Below are positions 1 through 8,249 of a DNA stretch of 22,124 nt, one piece after another. A program made the translations under genes and the position numbers. Where the stretch lies: contig CAJTSO010000027.1 of NCBI GenBank assembly GCA_910579115.1, forward strand, positions 937 to 23,060, in the 5' to 3' direction. This DNA comes from an uncultured Selenomonadaceae bacterium. Lineage in GTDB: Bacteria > Bacillota > Negativicutes > Selenomonadales > Selenomonadaceae. The notes under the pieces are model-generated. The model was not told where the DNA came from. It saw only the letters and a list, made by a program, of their open reading frames with translations, and ran no database searches. Numbering within the stretch: the first letter of the stretch is position 1; each line of letters starts with the position of its first letter.

Positions 1-525
1 GCCTTTTCCGTCGTTTCCGGCTTCAGCCGGATAATGCTTGACGCAGGCACCACCGCCCTGGCTCTCCTTACCTATTTGAAGGGAGAGCGGGGGATTACGG
101 TAGTCACCAACAGCGCCCGGGCCCTGACCCTTGCTTCCGATGGGGCTGTAACCCTGTACTCCACCGGCGGCAAGCTGAAGCGGCGCGCCCTGGCCCTCAC
201 CGGCCCGGCGGCGGTAAAGATGATCCGGAGCTACAAGGCGGACGTGGCCTGCGTGGCTTGCAAAGGACTCGACCTTGTGGGGGGCGTCCTGGAGTCTGAC
301 GAGGATGAGGCGACTATCAAGCAGGAGATGCTGCACCGGGCCGCCAAGCGGATTCTTTTGGCTGATAACACAAAGTTTAACAGGACGGCCTTTTCGGTGA
401 TCGCTCCCTGGGATACCTTTGATATGATCATCACTGACGAGGAGCCTACGGCGGAATGGAAGGATGTTTTCGCCCGTCACGAGGTGGAGCTGGTGGTGGC
501 CGGGCCGGAAGCAGAGGAAAAATAA
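1..525 (+). CDS. DeoR-family transcriptional regulator, C-terminal sensor domain (5' end outside window)
   Basis: The frame is open from base 1 and ends with TAA at 525, so the N-terminal helix-turn-helix lies upstream of the window. What is visible is the DeoR C-terminal ligand-sensing domain, a ribose-5-phosphate-isomerase-like fold that binds phosphorylated sugars. The motif LDAGTT is the phosphosugar-binding loop, followed by VVTNS. Further on come a GG-V-E-DEATIK segment and ILLADNTKFNRTAF, which match the family's closing strands. Members usually repress sugar or nucleoside catabolic operons and are released by a phosphorylated intermediate. The target genes are not in this window, so no ligand can be assigned. 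Start at base 1 is only the window edge; an internal ATG at 34 is not the true start because the conserved domain extends upstream of it. Confidence 0.85.
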   Translation, partial: AFSVVSGFSRIMLDAGTTALALLTYLKGERGITVVTNSARALTLASDGAVTLYSTGGKLKRRALALTGPAAVKMIRSYKADVACVACKGLDLVGGVLESDEDEATIKQEMLHRAAKRILLADNTKFNRTAFSVIAPWDTFDMIITDEEPTAEWKDVFARHEVELVVAGPEAEEK

Positions 526-561
526 TCCGATAGGAAAATGAAAGAACGGCTACTTTTGGCT

Positions 562-681
562 CCCCTGTAGGTCGGCATGAGCACTTAAGCCGCTGAAAGC
601 GGCTTTTAGTGCGAGCCATGCAAACTACTTAGCGATTGCTGAGTCGTAAGACGATGGCAGAGCTTAGTAGTTTGCAGGAGG
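562..681 (+). repeat. Structured ~120-bp repeat, copy 1 (inverted relative to copy at 1901-2017)
   Basis: This copy begins CCCCTGTAGGT and ends GTTTGCAGGAGG. It matches the reverse complement of 1901-2017 over its whole length with scattered differences. It contains two hairpins. The first is GCACTTAAGCCGCT-GAA-AGCGGCTTTTAGTGC. The second is a longer arm pair, CAAACTACT (621-629) with AGTAGTTTG (666-674), enclosing a variable inner stem. In the other copy the first stem reads ATCGCT/AGCGAT instead of GCCGCT/AGCGGC, so both sides changed together. It lies between the DeoR-type gene stop and a terminator. A REP/MITE-like element or a repeated structured RNA are both possible; no ORF is present. 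Confidence 0.8.
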
Positions 682-712
682 CTATAGGGGGACGGTTTCC
701 TCAAACTACTGT

Positions 713-751
713 AAAAAAATAGGAGAGAGCGATGCTCTCTCCTATTTTTTT
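713..751. terminator. Bidirectional rho-independent terminator
   Basis: A perfect palindrome with an AGGAGAGAGC/GCTCTCTCCT stem and GAT loop is flanked by A7 on the left and T7 on the right. It can therefore stop transcripts from both strands: the + strand DeoR-type gene and the - strand signalling operon that ends at 780. Confidence 0.93.
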
Positions 752-779
752 GATGATTCCTATTTCCCGGGGCCCCATT

Positions 780-1784
780 TTATCCCCTGTTTCCCGCATC
801 GAAAAATTTCCGGATGGCAGATTTTACGGTTTCGGCTCCGCTGGATTTCAGCAGGTAGCCGGCCGGGTGGTAGCTCATTATCTGGAGAATGGAGTTCCGG
901 TCGTTGCGGCCGGTAAGGAAGATGATGGGAAGGTTTTCGTAGTCGGCTTCCGACTGGATCATCCGCAGGAGCTGCGGGCCGTCGCAGACGGGCATTTCAT
1001 AGTCCAGCAGCACCAGGTCGGGCCGGTCCTTGCAGATGGCCCTGATGGCCTTGAAGCCGGAGTTGGCCACGGTCACCGCGTATTCGTTCCCCAGCCAGTT
1101 GATGATGCTTCTCAGCACGGTGCCGGAGTCGTCCACCGCCAGGATCTTCTTGCGGACGATCGGTTCGGCGGGGGGAAGGCCGGCAGGTTGGTTGCCGTCA
1201 GCGGGCTGGTCCGTATCAGAGGTCTGGGCGGATTCGGCAGTTTTGTCAGAATCAGGAGTCTGGGGAGAATCGGCGGGCTGGGGGATAATGCCGTCAAACT
1301 CCGGTTCGGCAGCCAGGGGGACGTCGGAGGGCTGGCAGGGGCTGTAGAACCGGGGCGGCCCCGGGAGCCGGCCCAGGCCGAAAAGGTCCGCCTTCATGAT
1401 GTTTGTCATTTCGCCGAAGTCGATTGGGCGGACAAAATCCCGCAGGATGGAATCCGGGGAAATGATTGCCTGAATGTGAGCCAGTTCCACCGGGTCCTGG
1501 GCCAGGATGAAGATGGGAACGTCCATTTCGACGGCTTTGCTGCTGATTTTTTGGAGGATAGACTGCTTATCTAGCAGCTTGGGGCTGGCGTAGAGGAAAA
1601 GTACGTTGGCTTTGAGGCCGATGCGGTCCAGGGACTCCCGGTCAGCAATCCCGGCCATTACCGGAAAGCCTGCTTCCTTGATCCTTTCCTTGATGGTGGT
1701 GTTGATGTAGCTGGTGGCTTCGGTGATGAGCAGGATGGTAAAATCGTGAAGTCGTAATTTTTCGTCCACTGGTGTGGCTGGCAT
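780..1784 (-). CDS. Response regulator with degenerate N-terminal and intact C-terminal receiver, no output domain
   Basis: 334 residues; ATG at 1784 is preceded by AAAGGAGC eight bases upstream. Residues about 15-140 resemble a receiver fold (ILLITEA.. VLFLYASPK.. PIFILAQ) but lack the acidic pair and phospho-acceptor. A Pro/Asp/Ser/Gln-rich linker follows (about 141-210), with repeated Q-T/P-x-D-S/T elements. The C-terminal receiver (about 212-330) is intact: AVDDS acidic pair, phospho-acceptor Asp261 in LLDYEMP, FLTGR threonine and Lys313 in LLKSS. No DNA-binding or enzymatic domain is present, so it probably works through protein contacts or as a phosphate-transfer shuttle. It is the third gene of the signalling operon and the likely partner of the Hpt-bearing kinase upstream (inference). 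It is separated from that gene by 256 bases holding a structured repeat. Confidence 0.85.
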   Translation of the reverse strand: MPATPVDEKLRLHDFTILLITEATSYINTTIKERIKEAGFPVMAGIADRESLDRIGLKANVLFLYASPKLLDKQSILQKISSKAVEMDVPIFILAQDPVELAHIQAIISPDSILRDFVRPIDFGEMTNIMKADLFGLGRLPGPPRFYSPCQPSDVPLAAEPEFDGIIPQPADSPQTPDSDKTAESAQTSDTDQPADGNQPAGLPPAEPIVRKKILAVDDSGTVLRSIINWLGNEYAVTVANSGFKAIRAICKDRPDLVLLDYEMPVCDGPQLLRMIQSEADYENLPIIFLTGRNDRNSILQIMSYHPAGYLLKSSGAETVKSAIRKFFDAGNRG

Positions 1785-1837
1785 GAAATCGTGCTCCTTT
1801 CTGCTGGGGGGTCAGTGGTTTGTTTTTTAGGGAAGGT

Positions 1838-1900
1838 AAAAGACGAAGCGGGCGGTTTGCCTAGCCGCCCCTCCGGTCTCCGGCTTGCGGCCTTCGACCA
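1838..1900 (-). other. GC-rich hairpin-forming spacer between repeat copy 2 and the response-regulator gene
   Basis: The segment contains GGCGG...CCGCC arms (GGCGGTTTGCCTAGCCGCC) and a CCGG-rich stretch directly beside repeat copy 2. It would be transcribed in the leader of the response-regulator gene. No ORF or consensus promoter stands out, so processing or mRNA stability is possible but not shown. Confidence 0.4.
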
Positions 1901-2017
1901 CCTCCTACAAACTACTAAGCTCTGCCGTCACTGCGTTCGGCAATCGCTAAGTAGTTTGCATGGCTCGCACTAAAAATCGCTTTCAGCGATTTAAGTGCTC
2001 ACGCCAACCTACAGGGG
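1901..2017 (-). repeat. Structured ~120-bp repeat, copy 2
   Basis: The reverse complement matches 562-681 from CCCCTGTAGGT to GTTTGTAGGAGG. The first hairpin stem is ATCGCT-GAA-AGCGAT, a two-sided change from copy 1. The long outer arm CAAACTACT/AGTAGTTTG is conserved, while the inner stem TTGCCG/CGGCAG and its loop differ from copy 1. It sits 23 bases after the stop of the hybrid kinase, inside the presumed operon, so it would be transcribed with the kinase and regulator mRNA. No coding sequence lies within it. Confidence 0.8.
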
Positions 2018-2040
2018 GGGCTATGAGGTGGATTAGAGGT

Positions 2041-5000
2041 TTATGGCAGCTTTTCCAACAGGCTGTTTATGACCCTGGCGGCGCCGCTGTCGTCCATGTT
2101 CGTCACATAGGCTTCCAGCCGGGAGATGTCCTTTGACCAGTCCTCCGGCAGGCTGGCCCCGGCCAGCTGGGTCATGGCGTCGTCCATTCGGGCGATGTCC
2201 AGCTCCTTTATGGCGCTGTTCAGGGTGTTCAGGAGGTTCCGGATGGTATCGTTGTCCAGGCTGGTCTTCGGGGCTTCGTCCTTCTTTTGCAGCGTGGCGG
2301 CGATCCGCTCCTTGTAGTCGTAAAATTCCGCCAATAGCTCCGGGGTCTTTTCCCGAATCAGGTCCAGCTGGAAATTTTTTCCGGCTTTTTCCATGGCGAA
2401 GAATTTCTCCCCCAGCTCCATGGCCCCGATGAGCCGGGCGATGCTTTTCTGGGCATGGACCTCGATGGTGTAGCCGGTGACGTCCCCTGCGTTCATGAGG
2501 TTTTCGATTTCTTCGCACTTTACTTCGGCGGCCTTGACGAAATCCTCTAACAGCTCTCGGAAATTTTCCACGCTGCCGCAGTTCTTTACGCCGATGGCGT
2601 TGTCGATGCCTTGGATTTCCGGCAGCTCCGACAGGGTTGGTTTGGCGGGGGCCGCCGGGGGGGAGTCCGGGGACAGGCTGCCGGGCTCTGTTTCCCGGGG
2701 AGGATAGAGAAGCTTCTCCGGAGGGAGCCAGCGGCGGAGGACGCCGGTGATCTCCTCATTTACGATGGGCTTGGGCACTAGGTCCACCATTCCGGCTTCC
2801 TTAAAGGCTTCCCGGTTGTCGCCGGAGTCGTTGGCGGTAAGGGCGACGATGGGGACGCGCTTGAAGTAATCTCCCTGGTGACTGCGGATGTTGACGGTGG
2901 TTTCACAGCCGTCCATGCCGGGCATCATGTAGTCCATGAAGATGAGGTCAAAGGGTTCCCCGGCTCCTGTAGCGGATTCCACCAGCTGGATGGCCTCGGG
3001 GCCGCTGTTGGCGGTAAATATCTTCATTTCCAGTGGTTCCAGCAGACGTGAGGTGACGGTGATGTTCATTGCGTTGTCGTCTACGATGAGGATCCGGGCC
3101 TCCGGGGCGGTGAAGCCGAAGCCGTCCCCGGCGCCGTCCTGTTCCGGGCCGGGATTTTCGGCTGTAACGGGAAGAGCCTCCCCCTTTGGCAGGTCCTGGC
3201 GGGGGGAGTCCACCCGGATATAGACCTGACCGCCGGCGGAGTCTTTTTCCTCCGGGGCGGAGGCGTCCGGAGCTTTCCGGGCAGGACGGATGAGCTTTTC
3301 CGGAGGGAGCCATTTCCGAAGGATAGCGGTGAGTTCCTTGCTGTCGATGGGCTTGGCCACGAAGTCTACCATTCCGGCTTCCTTAAAGGCCGCCTGGCTG
3401 TCGGCAAAAACGTTGGCCGTAAGGGCGATGATGGGGACGTTTTTGAAGTAGTCCCCTTCGTGGCCGCGGATGAGGGCGGTGGCTTCACAGCCGTCCATGC
3501 CGGGCATCATGTGATCCATGAATATTATATCAAAGGGTTTCATCAATTCTACCATGCGAATGGCTTCCGGGCCGCTACAGGCGGTAAATGTTTCCATTTC
3601 CAGGGGTTTCATCAGGCCGGTGGAAACCTTCAGGTTCATTTCGTTGTCGTCCACAATGAGGATCCGGGCCTCCGGGGCGGTGAAGTTGAAGTAGTCGTCC
3701 AAGGGGATTTCTTCTCCGGCAGCCAGTCCCCTTTCCCCGTTCAGTACCTGGCAGAAGTTCAGGGAGTAAAGGGGCTGGCTGATCACGATGGCCTCCGGGT
3801 CGTTGATGCTGCCCCCGGCCATGGCATTGCGCAGGACCACCAGCCTGGTCCGGGTCAGGAGGTCGTGGCAGAACCCGGTCCGGCTCTGATAGGTGCCGTT
3901 GTCTACAAACACATAGTCAGGCCAGCTGTCCGCAAGAGAAAGCTCCCGAACCTCCCGATAGGGCACGCCGAAGTCTTTTGCCATATTTTGGAGGAGCTGG
4001 AGGGTTTCCTTCGATTGGAAGATGGCCCCGACGGAGGGGATGTCCGCCAGTACCGATTCCTTCAGGCTGGCGGCGGGGGCAGGGTCTGATACCTTCTGGG
4101 GGATGGTGAAGTAAAATTCACTGCCTGCTCCTAATTCACTGCGGACGCCGATTGTACCCCCCATGAGCTCCACCAGCTTCCTGGAAAGGGAGAGCCCCAG
4201 GCCGGTGCCTTCTTTGTTGCGGTTTTTCAGCTGGTCCACCTGCTGGAAGTCGCTGAAAAGCTTGGGGAGGTTTTCCTGGCTGATTCCCTGGCCCGTGTCG
4301 GCGACGGTGACGGTGAGGTCGATGGTATCCTGGCCGGTTTTCCTTGTATCGATGGAGAGGCGGACATGGCCCCGGTCGGTAAACTTGATGGCGTTGTTGG
4401 TGAGGTTTATGACGATCTGGCGGATGCGGACGCTGTCGCCGATGAGCTCCCGGGGCAGGCTTTTGTCTACCACGTATTGAAGCTCGATGGGTTTCTCCCC
4501 GATGCGGTTCAGGAGGATCAGGCTCAAGTCGTTCAGGAGGGAGAGGGGTGCGTAGCCGCCGTTGGTCAGCGCCATCTTGCCGGATTCCACCTTGGAGAAA
4601 TCCAGGATTTCGTTGATGATGGACAGGAGGGAGCTGCCGGCGGTGCGGATATTTCCCAGATACTCCTTCTGCTGGCTGGTGAGTTGGTCCCGCAGGAGGA
4701 TTTCCGTGATGCCAACGATGGAGTTCATAGGGGTGCGGATCTCGTGGCTCATGGCGGCCAGAAAGACGGACTTGGCCCGGTTGGCCTGCTCCGCTTTGTC
4801 CTTCAGCTGTTTCAGCTGCTCGGCTCGGGCCGTCTCCTCGGTGATGTCCACCAGAGTGATGAAGCAGCCAATATCCGCCTGGTTGTGGGTGATGGTCTGA
4901 AGCCGGGCGCTGTAAGTGGAGCCGGCAATGTTCAGCTTGCTGGTTTTTTCCGGGACGATCTGAGCCGACTGTGATTGGAGCCACATGACCAGCTGTCCCG

Positions 5001-5820
5001 GCAGCATATAGGAAAGGAGAGCGTCGGCGGCCTGGTTGGTGTAGACCGTGTGCATATCTTTGTCCAGAACGATGACCGCTTCCGCCACGGTGTCCAGAAC
5101 GGTGTCCTTGGCCGTTCGGACGATATCGTAGACCCCGTAGCGGGAAATGAGGATGTACATGGCAAAGGCATCCAGAAATATGCCCAGGGGGATCATGTTG
5201 TCGGTGACGGCGCCGCTTCTTGAGAGAAGGGCAAAAAATATGGGGAACAGCTGGACAGCGGCGATATTCCGGCAAAGGGCGGCCCTGTCTTTATTTTCCG
5301 CCGCGAGACTCCTTTTGTACCGCTCCCGGATGACGGACAGGCCCAGAGTGATGCTGGCCAGCAGGAACAGGTCGGTGAAAAGCCGGGCGGGGCCGCCGCC
5401 GGAAGGGATCACGTATTTTCCGGGTATAAAGGTGGAGTCCAGAAAGACGTAATCGGAAATCCCGAAGCCGTAATCGTCGGCGGCGAGAACCAGCACCGCC
5501 GCGGCGACGGCCCCGAGGATCAGCGAGAGCAGGAGCCGGGGGGAAAGCTTTCGGCCAAAGAACTGGCAGATGAACAGGGTGCAGAACAGGCAGGCCTGAT
5601 TTTCAGCCAGAACAGTCAGCCGGGACAGGGAGCGCATTTCGTGGAGTGAAAGGGCGTGGTAGCCCATGAGGGATGTGCCCAGGGCAAAAATGCAGCAGGC
5701 AAGTAAGAGGAGCATGGGGCTCCGGAAGCCGGTGCTTTCGTTTCGGTAGACATCTAGGAATACGCCGGCGGCGATCAGGATGCAGAGCAGGTTCAGGTAA
5801 TACCATAAGCTGGCGGTCAT
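2041..5820 (-). CDS. Membrane hybrid histidine kinase (7TM-like, PAS, HisKA, HATPase, three receiver-like domains, Hpt)
   Basis: 1259 residues. The N-terminus has about seven hydrophobic helices (residues 1-230), like the 7TM region of some histidine kinases. A PAS domain follows (about 240-330), then a HisKA domain with phospho-acceptor His359 in AMSHEIRTP. The HATPase has its N-box in NLTNNAIKFT (about 468-478), DTGQGIS (about 506) and GTGLGLS (about 538). Residues about 595-695 look like a degenerate receiver lacking the Lys. Two intact receivers follow, with Asp769 (FMDHMMPGMDG) and Asp963 (FMDYMMPGMDG), each with LTAN and KPI motifs. A C-terminal Hpt domain carries His1122 in VHAQKS. All parts for a His-Asp-His relay are thus in one chain. 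The ATG overlaps the upstream sensor's TGA as ATGA, implying translational coupling. The signal is unknown. Confidence 0.93.
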   Translation of the reverse strand: MTASLWYYLNLLCILIAAGVFLDVYRNESTGFRSPMLLLLACCIFALGTSLMGYHALSLHEMRSLSRLTVLAENQACLFCTLFICQFFGRKLSPRLLLSLILGAVAAAVLVLAADDYGFGISDYVFLDSTFIPGKYVIPSGGGPARLFTDLFLLASITLGLSVIRERYKRSLAAENKDRAALCRNIAAVQLFPIFFALLSRSGAVTDNMIPLGIFLDAFAMYILISRYGVYDIVRTAKDTVLDTVAEAVIVLDKDMHTVYTNQAADALLSYMLPGQLVMWLQSQSAQIVPEKTSKLNIAGSTYSARLQTITHNQADIGCFITLVDITEETARAEQLKQLKDKAEQANRAKSVFLAAMSHEIRTPMNSIVGITEILLRDQLTSQQKEYLGNIRTAGSSLLSIINEILDFSKVESGKMALTNGGYAPLSLLNDLSLILLNRIGEKPIELQYVVDKSLPRELIGDSVRIRQIVINLTNNAIKFTDRGHVRLSIDTRKTGQDTIDLTVTVADTGQGISQENLPKLFSDFQQVDQLKNRNKEGTGLGLSLSRKLVELMGGTIGVRSELGAGSEFYFTIPQKVSDPAPAASLKESVLADIPSVGAIFQSKETLQLLQNMAKDFGVPYREVRELSLADSWPDYVFVDNGTYQSRTGFCHDLLTRTRLVVLRNAMAGGSINDPEAIVISQPLYSLNFCQVLNGERGLAAGEEIPLDDYFNFTAPEARILIVDDNEMNLKVSTGLMKPLEMETFTACSGPEAIRMVELMKPFDIIFMDHMMPGMDGCEATALIRGHEGDYFKNVPIIALTANVFADSQAAFKEAGMVDFVAKPIDSKELTAILRKWLPPEKLIRPARKAPDASAPEEKDSAGGQVYIRVDSPRQDLPKGEALPVTAENPGPEQDGAGDGFGFTAPEARILIVDDNAMNITVTSRLLEPLEMKIFTANSGPEAIQLVESATGAGEPFDLIFMDYMMPGMDGCETTVNIRSHQGDYFKRVPIVALTANDSGDNREAFKEAGMVDLVPKPIVNEEITGVLRRWLPPEKLLYPPRETEPGSLSPDSPPAAPAKPTLSELPEIQGIDNAIGVKNCGSVENFRELLEDFVKAAEVKCEEIENLMNAGDVTGYTIEVHAQKSIARLIGAMELGEKFFAMEKAGKNFQLDLIREKTPELLAEFYDYKERIAATLQKKDEAPKTSLDNDTIRNLLNTLNSAIKELDIARMDDAMTQLAGASLPEDWSKDISRLEAYVTNMDDSGAARVINSLLEKLP

Positions 5821-8249
5821 ACAGCGGTCTCCTTCCTTTCCGGCGGGTCATCATCCTCCGCCAGATCCAGGGAAATGGTGAGGATGAAGGTAGTGCCCTC
5901 GCCCTGGTTGCTGGTGATGGTAAGCCGCCCGTTCATAATTTCCGCCAGGTGGAGGGCCACCAGGGTAGTCAGGCGGGAGGTATAGGTCAGATCATCGCTG
6001 GGGGCGGACAAGAGGAGTTCCGGGTGCAAAATCTGCCGCAGCTGGGTATCGGAGAGGCCCTGACTGGTGTCGGAGATCATGAAGCGGAAGAAGGCAAAGC
6101 TGCTGTCCTGCCCTGCCATATCGTCGGTGAGCTCACTGACGGAAAAATTGGCGGCTCCGCCGGTTTTGGTAAAGATCACCGCGATGGTAAGCAGCTGGCG
6201 GAGGAGAAATTCCAAATGAGCCGGGGAGGAGTAGACCTTCCGGTGGAGCAGCTGAAGGCTGGTATCGATGGTCACCCGGCGGGGAGCGCAAATCTGTTCC
6301 GCGTCGCTGATGATCCGCTGAAGCAGCTGGTCCAGGTGGATTTCCTCCCGGGTGAAGTCCATCTCTCCCGTATGGATGGTGGTGAGCCGCAGGGTGTCCT
6401 GCAGGATGGTATCAAGGGCTGCGGCGGATTTTTTCAGCTTTTGAAGGGAGTCATGATCGTCCTGGCCGGCAGGAGTCTGAAGGAAGGAGGCGCTTTTTTG
6501 AATTTCGTCCAGGTGCCGGCGGACGGTTTCATTGACTGCGGCAATGATGGCCCGGCGGTCACTGGCATTGCGGCGGGCGTCGGCGAGAAGCTCCTTGAGG
6601 ATCCGGTTGTCCTCCCGCTTCTTGGCGATATTTTGGTAGATAAAGGCCATTATTCCCGCCAGCATGAGGATAAAGCCGCCGATGACTCCAAATTCAAAGG
6701 GGCTTATCCGGTTGATGATAAAGGCGTTTTTTTCCTGAGCCAGCGCCCTTATCCGGGCATCGCTGACCATCGCCGCCGGCAGGGTGGAAATACCCTGGTT
6801 CAGGATGGCCCGGAGGGTGCTGCTGCCGGCGGCCACCGCCATGGACACCTGGTAGGGCTCCGGCAGGGGAAGGTGCCGGAAAACCGTGACCGGTTTGTAG
6901 TTTTGGGCGATCATATTTTGCAGCAGGTCCGATTCCATGATGACGCTGTCCACTTCGTTCCAGCTCAGGGCGTCGAGGCAGGCTTCCATATCCGGGTAAA
7001 ATTTTATCTGGGCATCGGGATAATGGATGCTTATATAGTAGGCGTACTGGTTGTTTTGGGACGGAACCGCCACTCTGGCCAGCAGCTCCTTGTAGGTTGA
7101 GGAGATGGCCCTCTGGTAGATCAGGAACATTTTGGAGGCGGTAACCGGGCTGGTTATTACGATGTTCTGCTCCTCCGCGGCCCAGTAGCTGCCGATCACC
7201 GGTACGCCAACGTTGACGGCGCCGGACCGCAGGGCGTAGACCAGCTGGCCGGGGCTGCTATAGGGAACGTATTGGAATTTCAGCCCCGAGGACAGAGCGA
7301 TGTGGCTCAGGACCTCCGGCATTATTCCCGATACGGAGTCCGGAGAATTCACATCTGTCTTACAATAGGGAGCGGCTCCCTGAACATATCCCACCCTGAC
7401 CACGGGATTATTTTCGATAAAAGCCTGCTCCGTGCCGGTCTTCAGGGCGGAGACAATGGTGCTGCCGTTTATGTATTTCAGATAATTTTCTTCATTGTAA
7501 AAGGGGTTGAGCCCCTGGATCCGGCGGATGGCATAATTAAGCTCATCCATTATCTCCGGATTTTCCCGGGAAACGGCAAAATAGGTAGCGGCCTGTCCCA
7601 CCTTGGCCCCCATGACAAAGGAATCGTTCCGTTCCGGCACCTTGGTGATGGTGGTGGTGACGATGGCGTCCACATAGCCGGTGCTCAGGGTATCCCGCAG
7701 GGTGGACTGGGACTGAATGGGGACGGTGGCGCACTTAATCCCCTGGCGGCGGCAAAATTCCGCAAAGATATCGGCCAGGTAGCTGCTGGGGGTAATGCCG
7801 ATGGTCTTGCCGTCAAGGGTAGAGGGAATGCTGGCGGAAACTACCGGCTGTCCCGGGTGGGTATAAATATAGTATTCCTCCACCCCGCAGGGAAGGGCGC
7901 TGAAAAGAAGCTGGCTCTCCCGCAAGGGGGTTTTTGCCACTCCGGCCATCAGCTCGATTTCCCCCCGGCGGAGCTTGGCCAGCAGGACTTCAAAGTCCCC
8001 GTAGACATACTCATACTGCCAGTCTGTATGGTAGGCAATTTCCTGAAGATATTCGTAGCCGTAGCCGGATTTTGCCTCGCCGTCCCTTCCCTCCTGAAAG
8101 CCCGCCCGCACGAGATAGCCCACCCGGACGATCCGGCTGGCGGCCAGAGCCGTCCCGTCAGCCGGCAGCAGGGCCAGGGTCACAAAGGAAAGGACGGTAA
8201 AAGCCAGAGCCGTGAATTTTTTCAGAGCAGCCACCACCTTTCGCAGCAT
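5817..8249 (-). CDS. Periplasmic solute-binding-domain sensor with degenerate histidine kinase core (probable pseudokinase)
   Basis: 810 residues. A signal-anchor segment (about 12-36) is followed by two tandem bacterial extracellular solute-binding family 3 domains (about 40-270 and 285-505), typical of amino-acid-sensing receptors. A transmembrane helix (about 520-542) leads to a cytoplasmic DHp/HATPase-like part. The H-box aligns without gaps to the consensus (IIAAVNETVRRHLDEI against FLAAMSHEIRTPLNSI), but the phospho-acceptor His is Glu574. The N-box Asn residues are replaced (QLLTIAVIFT), and DTGxG reads DTSQG. The late glycine motif GEGTTFIL remains. By these changes it should neither autophosphorylate nor bind Mg-ATP normally. 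It most likely senses a ligand and acts on the hybrid kinase whose start codon overlaps its stop. The ATG at 8249 has only a weak upstream Shine-Dalgarno site. Confidence 0.88.
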   Translation of the reverse strand: MLRKVVAALKKFTALAFTVLSFVTLALLPADGTALAASRIVRVGYLVRAGFQEGRDGEAKSGYGYEYLQEIAYHTDWQYEYVYGDFEVLLAKLRRGEIELMAGVAKTPLRESQLLFSALPCGVEEYYIYTHPGQPVVSASIPSTLDGKTIGITPSSYLADIFAEFCRRQGIKCATVPIQSQSTLRDTLSTGYVDAIVTTTITKVPERNDSFVMGAKVGQAATYFAVSRENPEIMDELNYAIRRIQGLNPFYNEENYLKYINGSTIVSALKTGTEQAFIENNPVVRVGYVQGAAPYCKTDVNSPDSVSGIMPEVLSHIALSSGLKFQYVPYSSPGQLVYALRSGAVNVGVPVIGSYWAAEEQNIVITSPVTASKMFLIYQRAISSTYKELLARVAVPSQNNQYAYYISIHYPDAQIKFYPDMEACLDALSWNEVDSVIMESDLLQNMIAQNYKPVTVFRHLPLPEPYQVSMAVAAGSSTLRAILNQGISTLPAAMVSDARIRALAQEKNAFIINRISPFEFGVIGGFILMLAGIMAFIYQNIAKKREDNRILKELLADARRNASDRRAIIAAVNETVRRHLDEIQKSASFLQTPAGQDDHDSLQKLKKSAAALDTILQDTLRLTTIHTGEMDFTREEIHLDQLLQRIISDAEQICAPRRVTIDTSLQLLHRKVYSSPAHLEFLLRQLLTIAVIFTKTGGAANFSVSELTDDMAGQDSSFAFFRFMISDTSQGLSDTQLRQILHPELLLSAPSDDLTYTSRLTTLVALHLAEIMNGRLTITSNQGEGTTFILTISLDLAEDDDPPERKETAV

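Noticed and set aside
732..1574. 280-codon + strand open frame opposite the response regulator
   Set aside because: It is antisense to a gene with clear receiver motifs, starts inside the terminator palindrome and has low-complexity Gly/Val-rich composition without a recognisable domain.
562..2017. The inverted repeat pair as ends of an insertion sequence
   Set aside because: The DNA between them encodes only a response regulator that belongs to the adjacent operon; there is no transposase and no target duplication is visible.
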